Notes: generated by a model not told the origin, from the sequence alone. 14,274 nt of DNA from an archaeon (GCA_030616665.1 JAUWWX010000006.1:1-14274), one strand, 5' to 3'. Shown: positions 7,459 through 14,106, counted from the stretch's first letter. Numbers and translations are program-made.

Positions 7459-7746
7459 TCAAACCCTTTTCAGGGCGCCTTTCAATTTACCCAAGAGAAC
7501 CAGGGAAACAGGTTTCCTTTTTTCGGCTTCTTTGCACAGTTCCAATAAACACAGTATTTCATTGTCAAGTACTTTCTCAAATCTTTTAACTGTTTTGTGG
7601 TCTATGCCTTTTTTGTTAATTAAATCCATCAAAAACCTTACGTTTTTCGCGCGTTTTTTAATTTCTGCTTGATTTTGCAAAAAATTTGTTTTGTTGAACA
7701 ATGGCCTTCTCTCCCTCCGAGGTTTCTTTGCAGGCCTTGGCCTCAT
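7459..7746 (-). CDS. Small basic hypothetical protein, 95 residues
   Basis: The ATG at 7746 overlaps the cysS stop in the ATGA arrangement, so the two are almost certainly co-transcribed and translationally coupled. A GTG at 7761 is an alternative start five codons upstream but would overlap more. The product begins with a Pro/Arg/Lys-rich segment (RPRPAKKPRRERR), then has mostly helical, charged sequence with a leucine-rich patch (VLDNEILCLLELCKEAEKRK) and ends KGALKRV. No membrane segment or signal peptide is seen. The basic start suggests nucleic acid or ribosome contact, which is an inference only. I do not recognise a family. Confidence 0.7.
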   Translation of the reverse strand: MRPRPAKKPRRERRPLFNKTNFLQNQAEIKKRAKNVRFLMDLINKKGIDHKTVKRFEKVLDNEILCLLELCKEAEKRKPVSLVLLGKLKGALKRV

Positions 7747-9134
7747 TTTGCAAACTTCCACTTCGTTCCCTTGGCTGTGTCGTCCAACAAGATGCCTTTT
7801 CTCCCAAGCCTTTCCCTTATCTTGTCTGCCTCAGCCCATTTCTTTTCCTTCCTAAGGGCTTCTCTTTTCTTTATCAGCTGCAAATCCTCTTTTGAGATTT
7901 CGGCCTTCTGCTCGAAATCCATTACGGCAAAGACGCTGTCTATCTTCCTCAAAAGGTCAAGGGCGGCTTTTGCGTCCCTCTTTCCAACAGCGCCTTTTGC
8001 AAGAAGCGCGTTTGCAGACCTGACAAAGCGGAACAGCGCAGCAAATGCCAGCGAGGTATTCAAATCGTCGTCCATTGCTGACTCAAACTTTTTCTTTGCT
8101 TTCTCAACCGCTTTCTTCACCTGCCCTGAATCTTTGCCGCTTGCTTCCTGCAGCTTCGAAATCAACTCATCCAGCCTGTCAATTGAATTCTGTGCTGCCC
8201 TAAGCCCTTCAAAAGTAAAGTTCAGTGGCTGCCTGTAGTGGCTGCTAATCATCAGGTAGCGGATTGCAATAGGGTTATGCTGCTTCAAGTCGCGCAACGT
8301 GTAGAAATTTCCAAGGCTCTTGCTCATCTTTTCTCCGTTCACCTGCAGGAAAGCGTTGTGGAACCAGTAGCGTGCAAACATTTTTCCTGTCGTGCCTTCA
8401 CTCTGTGCAATCTCGTTCTCGTGGTGCGGGAAAATCAGGTCTTCTCCTCCGCCATGAATGTCAAATGTTTCGCCAAGGTAACGCATGCTCATTGCGCTGC
8501 ACTCAATGTGCCATCCTGGTCTGCCTTTTCCAATTTCCTCATCCCAGAAAACCTTTCCATCGTCTTTTGTCCAGGCCTTCCACAGCGCAAAGTCTCTTGC
8601 CTCTCCCTTCTCGTATTCATCCTGCTTAACTCTCGCACCTGTTCTCAGCTTCTTGAAGTCAATGTGAGAAAGCTTGCCATAGCGCTTGAACTTTGCAATC
8701 GTGTAGTAAATGCTTCCGTCGCTGGCCTTGTAGGCATAGCCCTTCCTCAAGAGTTTTTTTACGAGGGCAACCATTTCCTTAATGTGCTTGGTTGCCCTTG
8801 GGTAAGCGTCTGCAGGCATTGCCCTCACGGCTTCCATGTCCCCAAAGAAGGCTTTGCTATACCTGTCAGTAAATTCCTTCAGGGAAACTCCTTCCTTTCC
8901 TGAGCCCCTAATGGTTTTGTCGTCAACATCAGTAATGTTTCGAACGTGCTTTACCTTGAAGCCCTTGTACAGGAGGTAGCGTTTTAGCACGTCTTCTGTC
9001 AAAAAGGTCTTCAGGTTGCCAATGTGAATGTAATCATAGACAGTCGGGCCGCAGGTGTACAAGCCAACTTTGCCCCTGTGCAGTGGCTTGAATTCCTCTT
9101 TTTTCCTTGCCAGGGTGTTGTACAATTTCAGCAT
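7743..9134 (-). CDS. cysS: Cysteinyl-tRNA synthetase
   Basis: Class I aminoacyl-tRNA synthetase charging tRNA-Cys in the cytoplasm. From the ATG at 9134 it is 463 residues, the usual length. HIGN at 37-40 and KMSKS at 269-273 are the class I ATP-binding motifs. Cys28, Cys212, His237 and Glu241 match the zinc ligands that read the cysteine thiol. FDIHGGGEDLIFPHHENE lies at 224-241 and the C-terminal half is the helical anticodon-binding region. The frame stays open upstream into the end of purB, but that sequence is unlike CysS and a TATA box at 9162-9172 sits after it. An in-frame ATG at 9149 is too close to that box. A following small gene overlaps the stop. Having CysS means Cys-tRNA need not come through the SepRS route. 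Confidence 0.97.
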   Translation of the reverse strand: MLKLYNTLARKKEEFKPLHRGKVGLYTCGPTVYDYIHIGNLKTFLTEDVLKRYLLYKGFKVKHVRNITDVDDKTIRGSGKEGVSLKEFTDRYSKAFFGDMEAVRAMPADAYPRATKHIKEMVALVKKLLRKGYAYKASDGSIYYTIAKFKRYGKLSHIDFKKLRTGARVKQDEYEKGEARDFALWKAWTKDDGKVFWDEEIGKGRPGWHIECSAMSMRYLGETFDIHGGGEDLIFPHHENEIAQSEGTTGKMFARYWFHNAFLQVNGEKMSKSLGNFYTLRDLKQHNPIAIRYLMISSHYRQPLNFTFEGLRAAQNSIDRLDELISKLQEASGKDSGQVKKAVEKAKKKFESAMDDDLNTSLAFAALFRFVRSANALLAKGAVGKRDAKAALDLLRKIDSVFAVMDFEQKAEISKEDLQLIKKREALRKEKKWAEADKIRERLGRKGILLDDTAKGTKWKFAK

Positions 9135-9161
9135 TTCAAACCAATACATTAATGAATTAAA

Positions 9162-9172
9162 GAATATTAAAA
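9162..9172 (-). promoter_or_regulatory. Probable TATA box of cysS
   Basis: TTTTAATATTC on the minus strand lies about 28-38 bases ahead of the ATG at 9134. A transcript starting some 25 bases after it would begin between the two candidate ATGs, favouring the one at 9134. Confidence 0.5.
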
Positions 9173-9182
9173 GAATTGGTTT

Positions 9183-9209
9183 TTTAGGGCAGTTGCCCCA
9201 GGCCCTAAA
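9183..9209 (-). terminator. 8-bp inverted repeat across the purB stop
   Basis: TTTAGGGC and GCCCTAAA form a perfect 8-bp stem with an 11-base loop; the TAG of purB lies within one arm. Inside it a shorter GGGCA/TGCCC pairing is an alternative. On the purB transcript it is followed by A residues and only later by UUCUUUU, so it is not a classical stem plus U run. It may slow or protect the 3' end of the purECB message. Confidence 0.4.
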
Positions 9210-10572
9210 TCCTGAACTGTGTTTTCCAGTAGTTGCAGACTTCAACTGTTTTCCTTTCCGCAATCCCAGTGTACTTTTCAGGGTTTTGCAGCAATTCCTT
9301 TTGCTGCGGTGAAAGCCTTTCAATAAACTGCTTGGCTTCTTCATCAGCATTGACCAATTGCATCAATTTCTTGCCTGTCTTCTCAGCCTCCAAAGTCTTC
9401 TGCCTCACGTACTCATGCGCATCAGGATGCCCTTTTGCTGCCAGCAGCAAATACAACGGTTCAGCGGCAATGCCCTGCCTGCTTTTGTCAAAATTCCTGA
9501 GCATGTCCTTCTTGTCTACAACCATCTTTTCGCAGACTTTGTTCAATCGCTTCGCGCTGCTGACAAGCGCTGCAAACAACTCTGGTACAAATCTCTGGGA
9601 AGCGCTGTTCGTTAAATCCCTCTGGTGCTCGCTTATCGCATCCAAATTGAATGTTACAACCCTTGGCATAAAGGCCTTCCACATGCTTTTCACGTTCTCA
9701 AAATTGATTGGGTTTCTCTTGTGAGGCATTGTTGAACTGCCAACCTGCTTTGCCTCAAAGGCTTCTCCAACCTCTGCTATTTCTGAACGCTGCAAGTGCC
9801 TCATGTCATCGGAAAAGTTTGCCAATACATTAAATGCCCCGACCACTGCGTTCAGCAAATCAAGCAGTGTTTCTGGAGCAACAACCTGTGTTGAGTGCAG
9901 GCACTGCTTCAGGCCAAGCTCCTGCATGATGCTTTTCTCAAATGCGACAGGGTCCTGAATGAAGAGGCTGCTGCCATTGTAGGCTCCAACCGCCCCGCTA
10001 AACTTTCCTTCCAAACCATCCTTCGCTGCCTCGATTGCCTTAATCCTGTTTCCAAGCCTGTTCACGTATCCTGCAATCGCAAAGCCAAAGGTGATTGGCT
10101 CTGCGTGCTGCCCGTGTGTTCTGCCAATCTGCAAGGTGCTCTTCTCCCTAAGCGCAATCTGAATCAAGGTTTTTTCAAGCTTTAGCAAAGCAGGCAGAAC
10201 AAGTTTCTCACAAGAGTCCTTGTATCTCAACGCATTCGCCGTATCCACGATGTCATAGCTTGTAGCCCCAAAGTGAACAAAGGGCTTTGCAGAATCGCTT
10301 ACTCTCTTCCTAATGCAGTTTACCAATGCCCTGACATCGTGCCTTGTAACCATTTCCTCTGCGTAAACCTCTTCAGCCTTAACCTGTTCCGCTGCCTTTG
10401 CAATTTCTTCCGCGATTTCCCTGCTGCAAATCCCCTGCTTTGCCAATGCTGTTGCTAAAGCCGCTTCTACCCTTGCCTGGTATCTTATCCTTGCTTCCTC
10501 ACTCAGCAATTCGGCTGTTTCCTCGTCCCAGTACCTGTAGTCCAATGGCGAAACAGTGTCAAATTTTTCCAT
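9205..10572 (-). CDS. purB: Adenylosuccinate lyase, PurB
   Basis: Fumarase/aspartase-superfamily lyase that removes fumarate from SAICAR to give AICAR and from adenylosuccinate to give AMP. 455 residues, the usual size. Motifs are TRHDVRALV near 76-84, HFGATSYDIVDTA near 100-112, RTHGQHAEP at 151-159 with the catalytic His region, and the signature loop GSSTMPHKRNPINFE at 278-292 with the catalytic Ser. It is the last gene of purE-purC-purB; the ATG begins one base after the purC stop. The order places PurB directly after the enzyme that makes its substrate. The C-terminus is polar and otherwise unremarkable. Confidence 0.97.
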   Translation of the reverse strand: MEKFDTVSPLDYRYWDEETAELLSEEARIRYQARVEAALATALAKQGICSREIAEEIAKAAEQVKAEEVYAEEMVTRHDVRALVNCIRKRVSDSAKPFVHFGATSYDIVDTANALRYKDSCEKLVLPALLKLEKTLIQIALREKSTLQIGRTHGQHAEPITFGFAIAGYVNRLGNRIKAIEAAKDGLEGKFSGAVGAYNGSSLFIQDPVAFEKSIMQELGLKQCLHSTQVVAPETLLDLLNAVVGAFNVLANFSDDMRHLQRSEIAEVGEAFEAKQVGSSTMPHKRNPINFENVKSMWKAFMPRVVTFNLDAISEHQRDLTNSASQRFVPELFAALVSSAKRLNKVCEKMVVDKKDMLRNFDKSRQGIAAEPLYLLLAAKGHPDAHEYVRQKTLEAEKTGKKLMQLVNADEEAKQFIERLSPQQKELLQNPEKYTGIAERKTVEVCNYWKTQFRI

Positions 10573-10573
10573 T

Positions 10574-11539
10574 CTATTTTGCCCCCTTTTCCAAAAACGA
10601 CTTATAGCTTTGCATCACTTCCCCTATGCTTGGTGCGTTCCACTGCTTTTTGCCGGTCCATTCCTCGCAGACGCTCTTGTACATGTTTGCCGTGATTTCA
10701 ACAAGCTCTGGCGGCAGCTTTTCGGGTATGGTAAACTGACCGTGACCCTTTCCCTCTGCCTTCTCCCTTTCAATAACAGAATACCAGGGGGTTGTTTTGT
10801 AATAATCGCGAAGAATCTGCTTGCTTACATGCATTCCATGAAACAAAAACCTGTCTTCGTCCAGGGTTCCGCAAACATCCACCAAAATAAGCTCCCTTTT
10901 TGGGCTCATTGCAAATTCAACCTTTCCGTCAGCGTGTTCCAGTCCAATTTCCTCTGCCCTTTTTGTAAGAAAGTCATTTACCTTCAGGGCTTTGCCCTTC
11001 AATTCCCCAACCTCTTCCTTGCTCAAGCAAGCGATTTCACTTGCCTCTTCCCAAGACAAATACCTGTCGCTTGGCTCGAGCTTTGTGCTCACATCCATTA
11101 TTGGCTGAGCAAGCCTTTCGCCTGGCTGAGGCATCTTACTTAGCCCGAGCTTCTCCGGAGTGGTCTGCCCATTGCTCAGCCTTTTGAAGACGCTGCTTCC
11201 CTCCGGAAGAATGTTTCGGAAAATCACTTCCAAGGGAACAAGGTAATTGACCATTCCCTCCTTCAACTCGCCTTTCTGCGGGAACAAGACCCTTACAAGG
11301 TCGACCTCCATTTCATTGCCGCTCACCAATTTCCTAAAATGGCTTTTTATACCCAGCTTTTCCAGTTCCTGAAAGTTGTAAGCTGCCATTCTGCACAATG
11401 CCTCTCCCTTGCCTGGAATCACGTCAGGCATTTTACCAAAATCGAAAACCGAGTAGTCATCCGTAAACTTGAACACGCCGACCCCTGTCTCTTCTGCAGT
11501 AGCAGGCTTTTGCACAGCCAAATCCTTCACACTTCCCAT
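10574..11539 (-). CDS. purC: SAICAR synthetase, PurC
   Basis: Joins aspartate to CAIR using ATP to make SAICAR. 321 residues, longer than the bacterial form of about 240 and like the long PurC class. Visible features are FKFTDDYSVFDFGKMPD at 23-39 (ATP-grasp-like N-terminal lobe), the IPGKG loop at 41-45, the DVSTKLEPSDRYLSWEEA stretch at 149-166, GLEHADGKVEFAM at 199-211 and LVDVCGTLDEDRF at 219-231 with metal/nucleotide acidic residues. The ATG at 11539 immediately follows a TAG that ends the resumed purE frame, and GGAGG at 11547-11551 is a strong ribosome binding site 7 bases ahead. PurB follows after one base. The product of PurE is its substrate. Confidence 0.96.
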   Translation of the reverse strand: MGSVKDLAVQKPATAEETGVGVFKFTDDYSVFDFGKMPDVIPGKGEALCRMAAYNFQELEKLGIKSHFRKLVSGNEMEVDLVRVLFPQKGELKEGMVNYLVPLEVIFRNILPEGSSVFKRLSNGQTTPEKLGLSKMPQPGERLAQPIMDVSTKLEPSDRYLSWEEASEIACLSKEEVGELKGKALKVNDFLTKRAEEIGLEHADGKVEFAMSPKRELILVDVCGTLDEDRFLFHGMHVSKQILRDYYKTTPWYSVIEREKAEGKGHGQFTIPEKLPPELVEITANMYKSVCEEWTGKKQWNAPSIGEVMQSYKSFLEKGAK

Positions 11540-11719
11540 CTACTTGCCTCCGCTAACGATTTTTGCAGCACACAAAGCAGCGTTTTCTCCCCTGCCCAGG
11601 CCAACCCAAATTCCCTTTGTTGCAAGCCCAGCCAGCTTCAAGGCATCCTGCTTGTCTGAATCAGCCTTAACAGGCACAAAAATAACTAGTTGGCTCTCTG
11701 AGTCAACTGACTCAACGGT
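11540..11719 (-). pseudogene. In-frame continuation of purE after its UAA: end of a second PurE domain
   Basis: Directly after the purE TAA the same frame is open for 59 codons and closes with TAG touching the purC ATG. The translation is protein-like and aligns with the end of the first PurE domain: LVIFVPVKADSDKQDALK here against LVIGMPVNSNYSGLDALL in domain one. The closing GRGENAALCAAKIV matches the NAALLAAQIL-type ending of PurE proteins. No good start codon exists (only an internal GTG), so it is unlikely to be an independent gene. It is either the dead tail of a tandem PurE gene cut by a nonsense change, or it is translated by readthrough. It also carries the purC ribosome binding site. 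Confidence 0.65.
11699..11714 (-). repeat. 7-bp inverted repeat 5 bases after the purE stop
   Basis: On the purE message UGAGUCA-GU-UGACUCA begins 5 bases after the UAA at 11722-11720. It would fold as a stem of at least 6 bp with an AGUU loop. Position and perfection are notable; the alternatives are a readthrough-stimulating stem, a processing or attenuation site, or chance. Confidence 0.5.
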
Positions 11720-12265
11720 TTACAGCGCGATGAAGTCAATGAAAACTGCGTCCCTGACCTTGTAGGAGTTCTCTTCCTGAACCTCGAAGGCAGTTCCCAA
11801 TTCCTCCAGCTTTTTCTTGCAGGCCTCAAACCTCTTGCTTGCCTCCCCGCTTTCCTCCGGTGCAACCAGCACAACCTTCTTCCTGCCCTTCTCAATTGCC
11901 TTGGCTGCTGCAACTGCTTCCTCTATCGCCTCAACGCCAACGCCCAAGACAGCAAAACCGCGGGGCATTTGGTGAATGCTCAGCAATGCATCCAAGCCAG
12001 AGTAATTGCTGTTAACAGGCATTCCAATCACAAGCTTGTCTGAGTGCGATGCAATAAATCCAGGCAGTGCAGCACTCAAACCTGCTCCTGCAATCACAAC
12101 CCCTTCCTTGCTTTTTTTAAGAATCTTAATAAGCTTCTCTGGTTCCCTGTGCGCTGAGCAAACCTCAAGCCTTGCCTTTAAGCCCTTTTCCTCTAGCTTT
12201 TCCATCAATGGCTTAAAAACAGCCTTGTCTGACTCGCTGCCAAAGATTACCAACACTTGCCCCAA
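11720..12265 (-). CDS. purE: N5-CAIR mutase / AIR carboxylase, PurE, with partial second domain
   Basis: PurE forms CAIR, either from N5-CAIR (class I) or from AIR and CO2 (class II). Residues 1-122 are a complete domain: GSESDKAV at 9-16, CSAHREP at 36-42 with the likely catalytic His39 spaced 26 from Asp13 as in E. coli PurE, AGAGLSAALPG at 59-69 and the DALLSIHQMPRG stretch at 92-103. These look class I-like, although no purK is in view. Residues about 128-181 look like the start of a second, degenerate PurE domain lacking the SAHR motif, interrupted by UAA. The start is TTG at 12265, since no ATG lies between it and an upstream in-frame stop. First gene of purE-purC-purB. Confidence 0.92.
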   Translation of the reverse strand: MGQVLVIFGSESDKAVFKPLMEKLEEKGLKARLEVCSAHREPEKLIKILKKSKEGVVIAGAGLSAALPGFIASHSDKLVIGMPVNSNYSGLDALLSIHQMPRGFAVLGVGVEAIEEAVAAAKAIEKGRKKVVLVAPEESGEASKRFEACKKKLEELGTAFEVQEENSYKVRDAVFIDFIAL

Positions 12266-12297
12266 GAAAAACCCTAAAAACTATGCGGAATAAAGGC

Positions 12298-12309
12298 GTT
12301 TTAAACATA
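12298..12309 (-). promoter_or_regulatory. Probable TATA box of the purECB operon
   Basis: ATGTTTAAAACG on the minus strand is centred about 38 bases ahead of the TTG at 12265, giving a leader of some 10-15 bases. No other A/T-rich box lies nearer. The remaining bases of the 12266-12365 gap show nothing else that I can support. Confidence 0.5.
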
Positions 12310-12365
12310 TGCGTGAAATTCCCTTTCTCAGATTTTAGGAATCCGTTGAATAGTTTCCCCTTTTT

Positions 12366-12872
12366 TTATTTTGGTCTTCTTCTGCCTCTTTGGGGGCTTG
12401 TTCTCTTTTGTTTGACCTTTTTTCTTGGCAACGGCCTGGTTTTTTTTCTGTGAAGATAGAATTTCACCCAACTGTTTGGGCAGGCGTATAGTAGCTTGTG
12501 GGGAAACGCTTTTACGCTTCTTAGAGCACCGGCTCCTCGTCTTGTTCTAACTTTAACTGTGAAGGGCCAAAATGGTGCGTCAAAGGCCATGCCGAATTTT
12601 TTGTAGTTTTTATCCAGTATTCCAGCAAACTTTTTGTTTGCACGCCAGAGTTGTTGCTCTGTTACGTTTTGTTTTAAAAAAATCCACATGTCAATGTCTT
12701 TTCCTGTTGATTTCTCACGTGGTTTAAATGCCGAGCCCAATAAAACAATTGACTCTATCAATGAAAATTCTAGTTGTTGCTTGAATTCTCTAACAGTTTC
12801 CACAGCAACCAAGCGATTATAGCCAAAAATAATTGGCTTTGGAAGAATATCTAGCGGTTCCCTTTTAGGCAT
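12366..12872 (-). CDS. Small nucleotidyltransferase-fold protein with basic tail
   Basis: 168 residues. LLGSAFKPREKSTGKDIDMWIFL at 44-66 carries the pol-beta superfamily signature: Gly46-Ser47, then Asp59 and Asp61 on the following strand, with Asp98 (GMAFDAPFW) a candidate for the third metal-binding acid. This fits a minimal nucleotidyltransferase that could move a nucleotide onto a protein, RNA or small molecule; the substrate is not readable. The last 25 residues are almost entirely Lys, Arg and Pro (from HRKKTRPLPRKK), suggesting RNA or DNA contact. No HEPN partner gene adjoins it. The ATG at 12872 follows a TATA box by about 25-35 bases. Codon choice is more A/T-rich than in the purine genes. 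Confidence 0.75.
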   Translation of the reverse strand: MPKREPLDILPKPIIFGYNRLVAVETVREFKQQLEFSLIESIVLLGSAFKPREKSTGKDIDMWIFLKQNVTEQQLWRANKKFAGILDKNYKKFGMAFDAPFWPFTVKVRTRRGAGALRSVKAFPHKLLYACPNSWVKFYLHRKKTRPLPRKKVKQKRTSPQRGRRRPK

Positions 12873-12895
12873 GCTAATTAAATTGTTGTCAAAGG

Positions 12896-12906
12896 AATTA
12901 TTTAAA
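12896..12906 (-). promoter_or_regulatory. Probable TATA box of the nucleotidyltransferase gene
   Basis: ATTTAAATAAT on the minus strand lies about 24-34 bases ahead of the ATG at 12872, consistent with a leaderless transcript. It lies downstream of the tRNA gene, so the two need not share a transcript. Confidence 0.55.
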
Positions 12907-12937
12907 TCAATCCGTTGGCAAGAGGGTGCTTTTGTGA

Positions 12938-13011
12938 AGCCCCTGGTTGGTTTTGCACCAACAAACTCCTGCTTACGAAGCAGGTGCTTTCGCTGCTTAA
13001 GCTACAGGGGC
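12938..13011 (-). tRNA. tRNA-Thr (anticodon CGU)
   Basis: On the minus strand the acceptor arm pairs GCCCCTG with CAGGGGC, followed by discriminator T. T8 and A9 are present. The D stem is GCTT/AAGC with a 9-base loop, the anticodon stem CCTGC/GCAGG encloses TTCGTAA (U33, anticodon CGU, A37), the variable loop is AGTTT, and the T stem GTTGG/CCAAC encloses TGCAAAA. G1-C72, C2-G71 and U73 agree with archaeal threonine identity. CCA is not encoded and no intron is seen. Oddities: no G18G19 pair in the D loop and G instead of T at position 55. The 5' end overlaps the last codons of the prenyl-synthase-like gene by 15 bases, and no separate promoter is evident. Confidence 0.85.
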
Positions 13012-14079
13012 ATGTTCATATTTTTTCAGGGTTCTCCAGAACACGTTGGACTTTATTCCTGTAGTCGTCGCTGACAACAAGTCTTTGGTCTTGCTTTTTG
13101 GAAAAATTTTTATAGAGGCCTTGGCTTTGTCAATGTATTTTTTGGTGAAGTGCTTGCAGTATTTGACGACTTTCTTTGAGGCCAAGGTTTTAGTAATTGC
13201 TGTGAAGTCTTTTTCAGATTTTTTTGGTTTGTTGACTAGTTTTAGGAAACTTGTTTTGTCGATGGTTCTCCACTTGGTTAAAGCGAGGTAGACTGGCAGT
13301 GTCAACTTTTTGTGTCTGATTGAGTTGTATTGGTCTTGGTAGTATTTGAATTCTTCGGGGTAGGATTTTTCTTTTGGCGGAATGAAGTCGCCAACTTCGT
13401 GGACGATTTGGAAGGCTGTGCCAAACTGTTTGCCGAATTCTAACAAGGCGTTGATTTGTTTTTGGCTGGCGTTGGCCAAGAGGGCGCCAATTTTTAGGCA
13501 GTTTCCATAGAATTTGCCGCCGACAAAATAGCATTTCTTTTCGTATAATTTAAAGTAGTCGTCAAAGTCTTTGAATTTGCCTAGGTTCTCTATTTTAAGC
13601 ACGCTGATATCCAAAAACTGGTACAAAGAGACGTTGTAATTCATTTCATTTAACAAGGTTTTAATTTCATTGACCTTCTCTTTCGGAAAGCCTTTGAGTT
13701 CATCCAAAGCCTTGAAAGCCATTTGCCTTAAAATCAAAGCAGAAAGCACCTCGTTGTTTATTTTTTCTTTGGGCCAGGAGCCGCCTTTTTCGTCAAACAT
13801 GCTGTCAACGACATACCAGGATATGTTTGCCAATTCAACGGCTACACAAGCAGGCAAAATTTTTCTCCAATTCTTTCCACCGCAGACTTCGTACCCAAGC
13901 CTAACAAAATTTGGCTTGATTTTTGGAGTAGCGAAAGACTTCCTTCTTTTAGGATGATACAAAACTTGCTTCCAGAGCTCTTTATTTATTCCTTTTAGCG
14001 GCTCTATAAGCTTCAAAATAGAATCATCTACTTCCTTTGAAGTTTCTTTCATATACTCGAAATAAATATTCGGCTCCAT
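12997..14079 (-). CDS. Divergent trans-polyprenyl diphosphate synthase-like protein
   Basis: 360 residues with the overall plan of all-alpha isoprenyl diphosphate synthases, which chain isopentenyl units for archaeal lipids. GGKNWRKILPACVAVELA at 67-84 corresponds to the GGKRxRP helix. Asp92-Ser-Met-Phe-Asp96 stands where the first DDxxD lies. FGTAFQIVHEVGDF at 219-232 corresponds to the second FQIxDDxxD, here His227-Glu228-x-x-Asp231. HKKLTLP at 256-262 matches the GKxTLP segment. Each Asp-rich motif has lost part of its acids, so activity is uncertain; it may be a non-catalytic subunit or act on another substrate. The final codons and TAA lie inside the tRNA-Thr gene. The sequence is more A/T-rich than the purine genes. 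Confidence 0.72.
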   Translation of the reverse strand: MEPNIYFEYMKETSKEVDDSILKLIEPLKGINKELWKQVLYHPKRRKSFATPKIKPNFVRLGYEVCGGKNWRKILPACVAVELANISWYVVDSMFDEKGGSWPKEKINNEVLSALILRQMAFKALDELKGFPKEKVNEIKTLLNEMNYNVSLYQFLDISVLKIENLGKFKDFDDYFKLYEKKCYFVGGKFYGNCLKIGALLANASQKQINALLEFGKQFGTAFQIVHEVGDFIPPKEKSYPEEFKYYQDQYNSIRHKKLTLPVYLALTKWRTIDKTSFLKLVNKPKKSEKDFTAITKTLASKKVVKYCKHFTKKYIDKAKASIKIFPKSKTKDLLSATTTGIKSNVFWRTLKKYEHAPVA

Positions 14080-14106
14080 GCAACCAAATAATAGTTTACG
14101 GAATTT

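Noticed and set aside
7669..8238. 189-codon open frame on the plus strand
   Set aside because: It lies opposite cysS, is rich in Ser/Phe/Leu/Ala as expected of an antisense shadow, and shows no family motif.
9135..9350. Upstream extension of the cysS frame by 72 codons
   Set aside because: The added residues are unlike CysS, overlap the end of purB, and lie ahead of the TATA box. HIGN and Cys28 fall at normal positions with the ATG at 9134.
12938..13011. Plus-strand reading of the tRNA locus as tRNA-Arg (ACG)
   Set aside because: On the plus strand T8 is missing (GT at 8-9) and no 5-bp T stem with a 7-base T loop forms. The minus strand satisfies every arm.
13016..13027. A/T-rich stretch upstream of the tRNA as its promoter
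   Set aside because: It lies only 5-16 bases from the mature 5' end, so initiation about 25 bases downstream would fall inside the tRNA.
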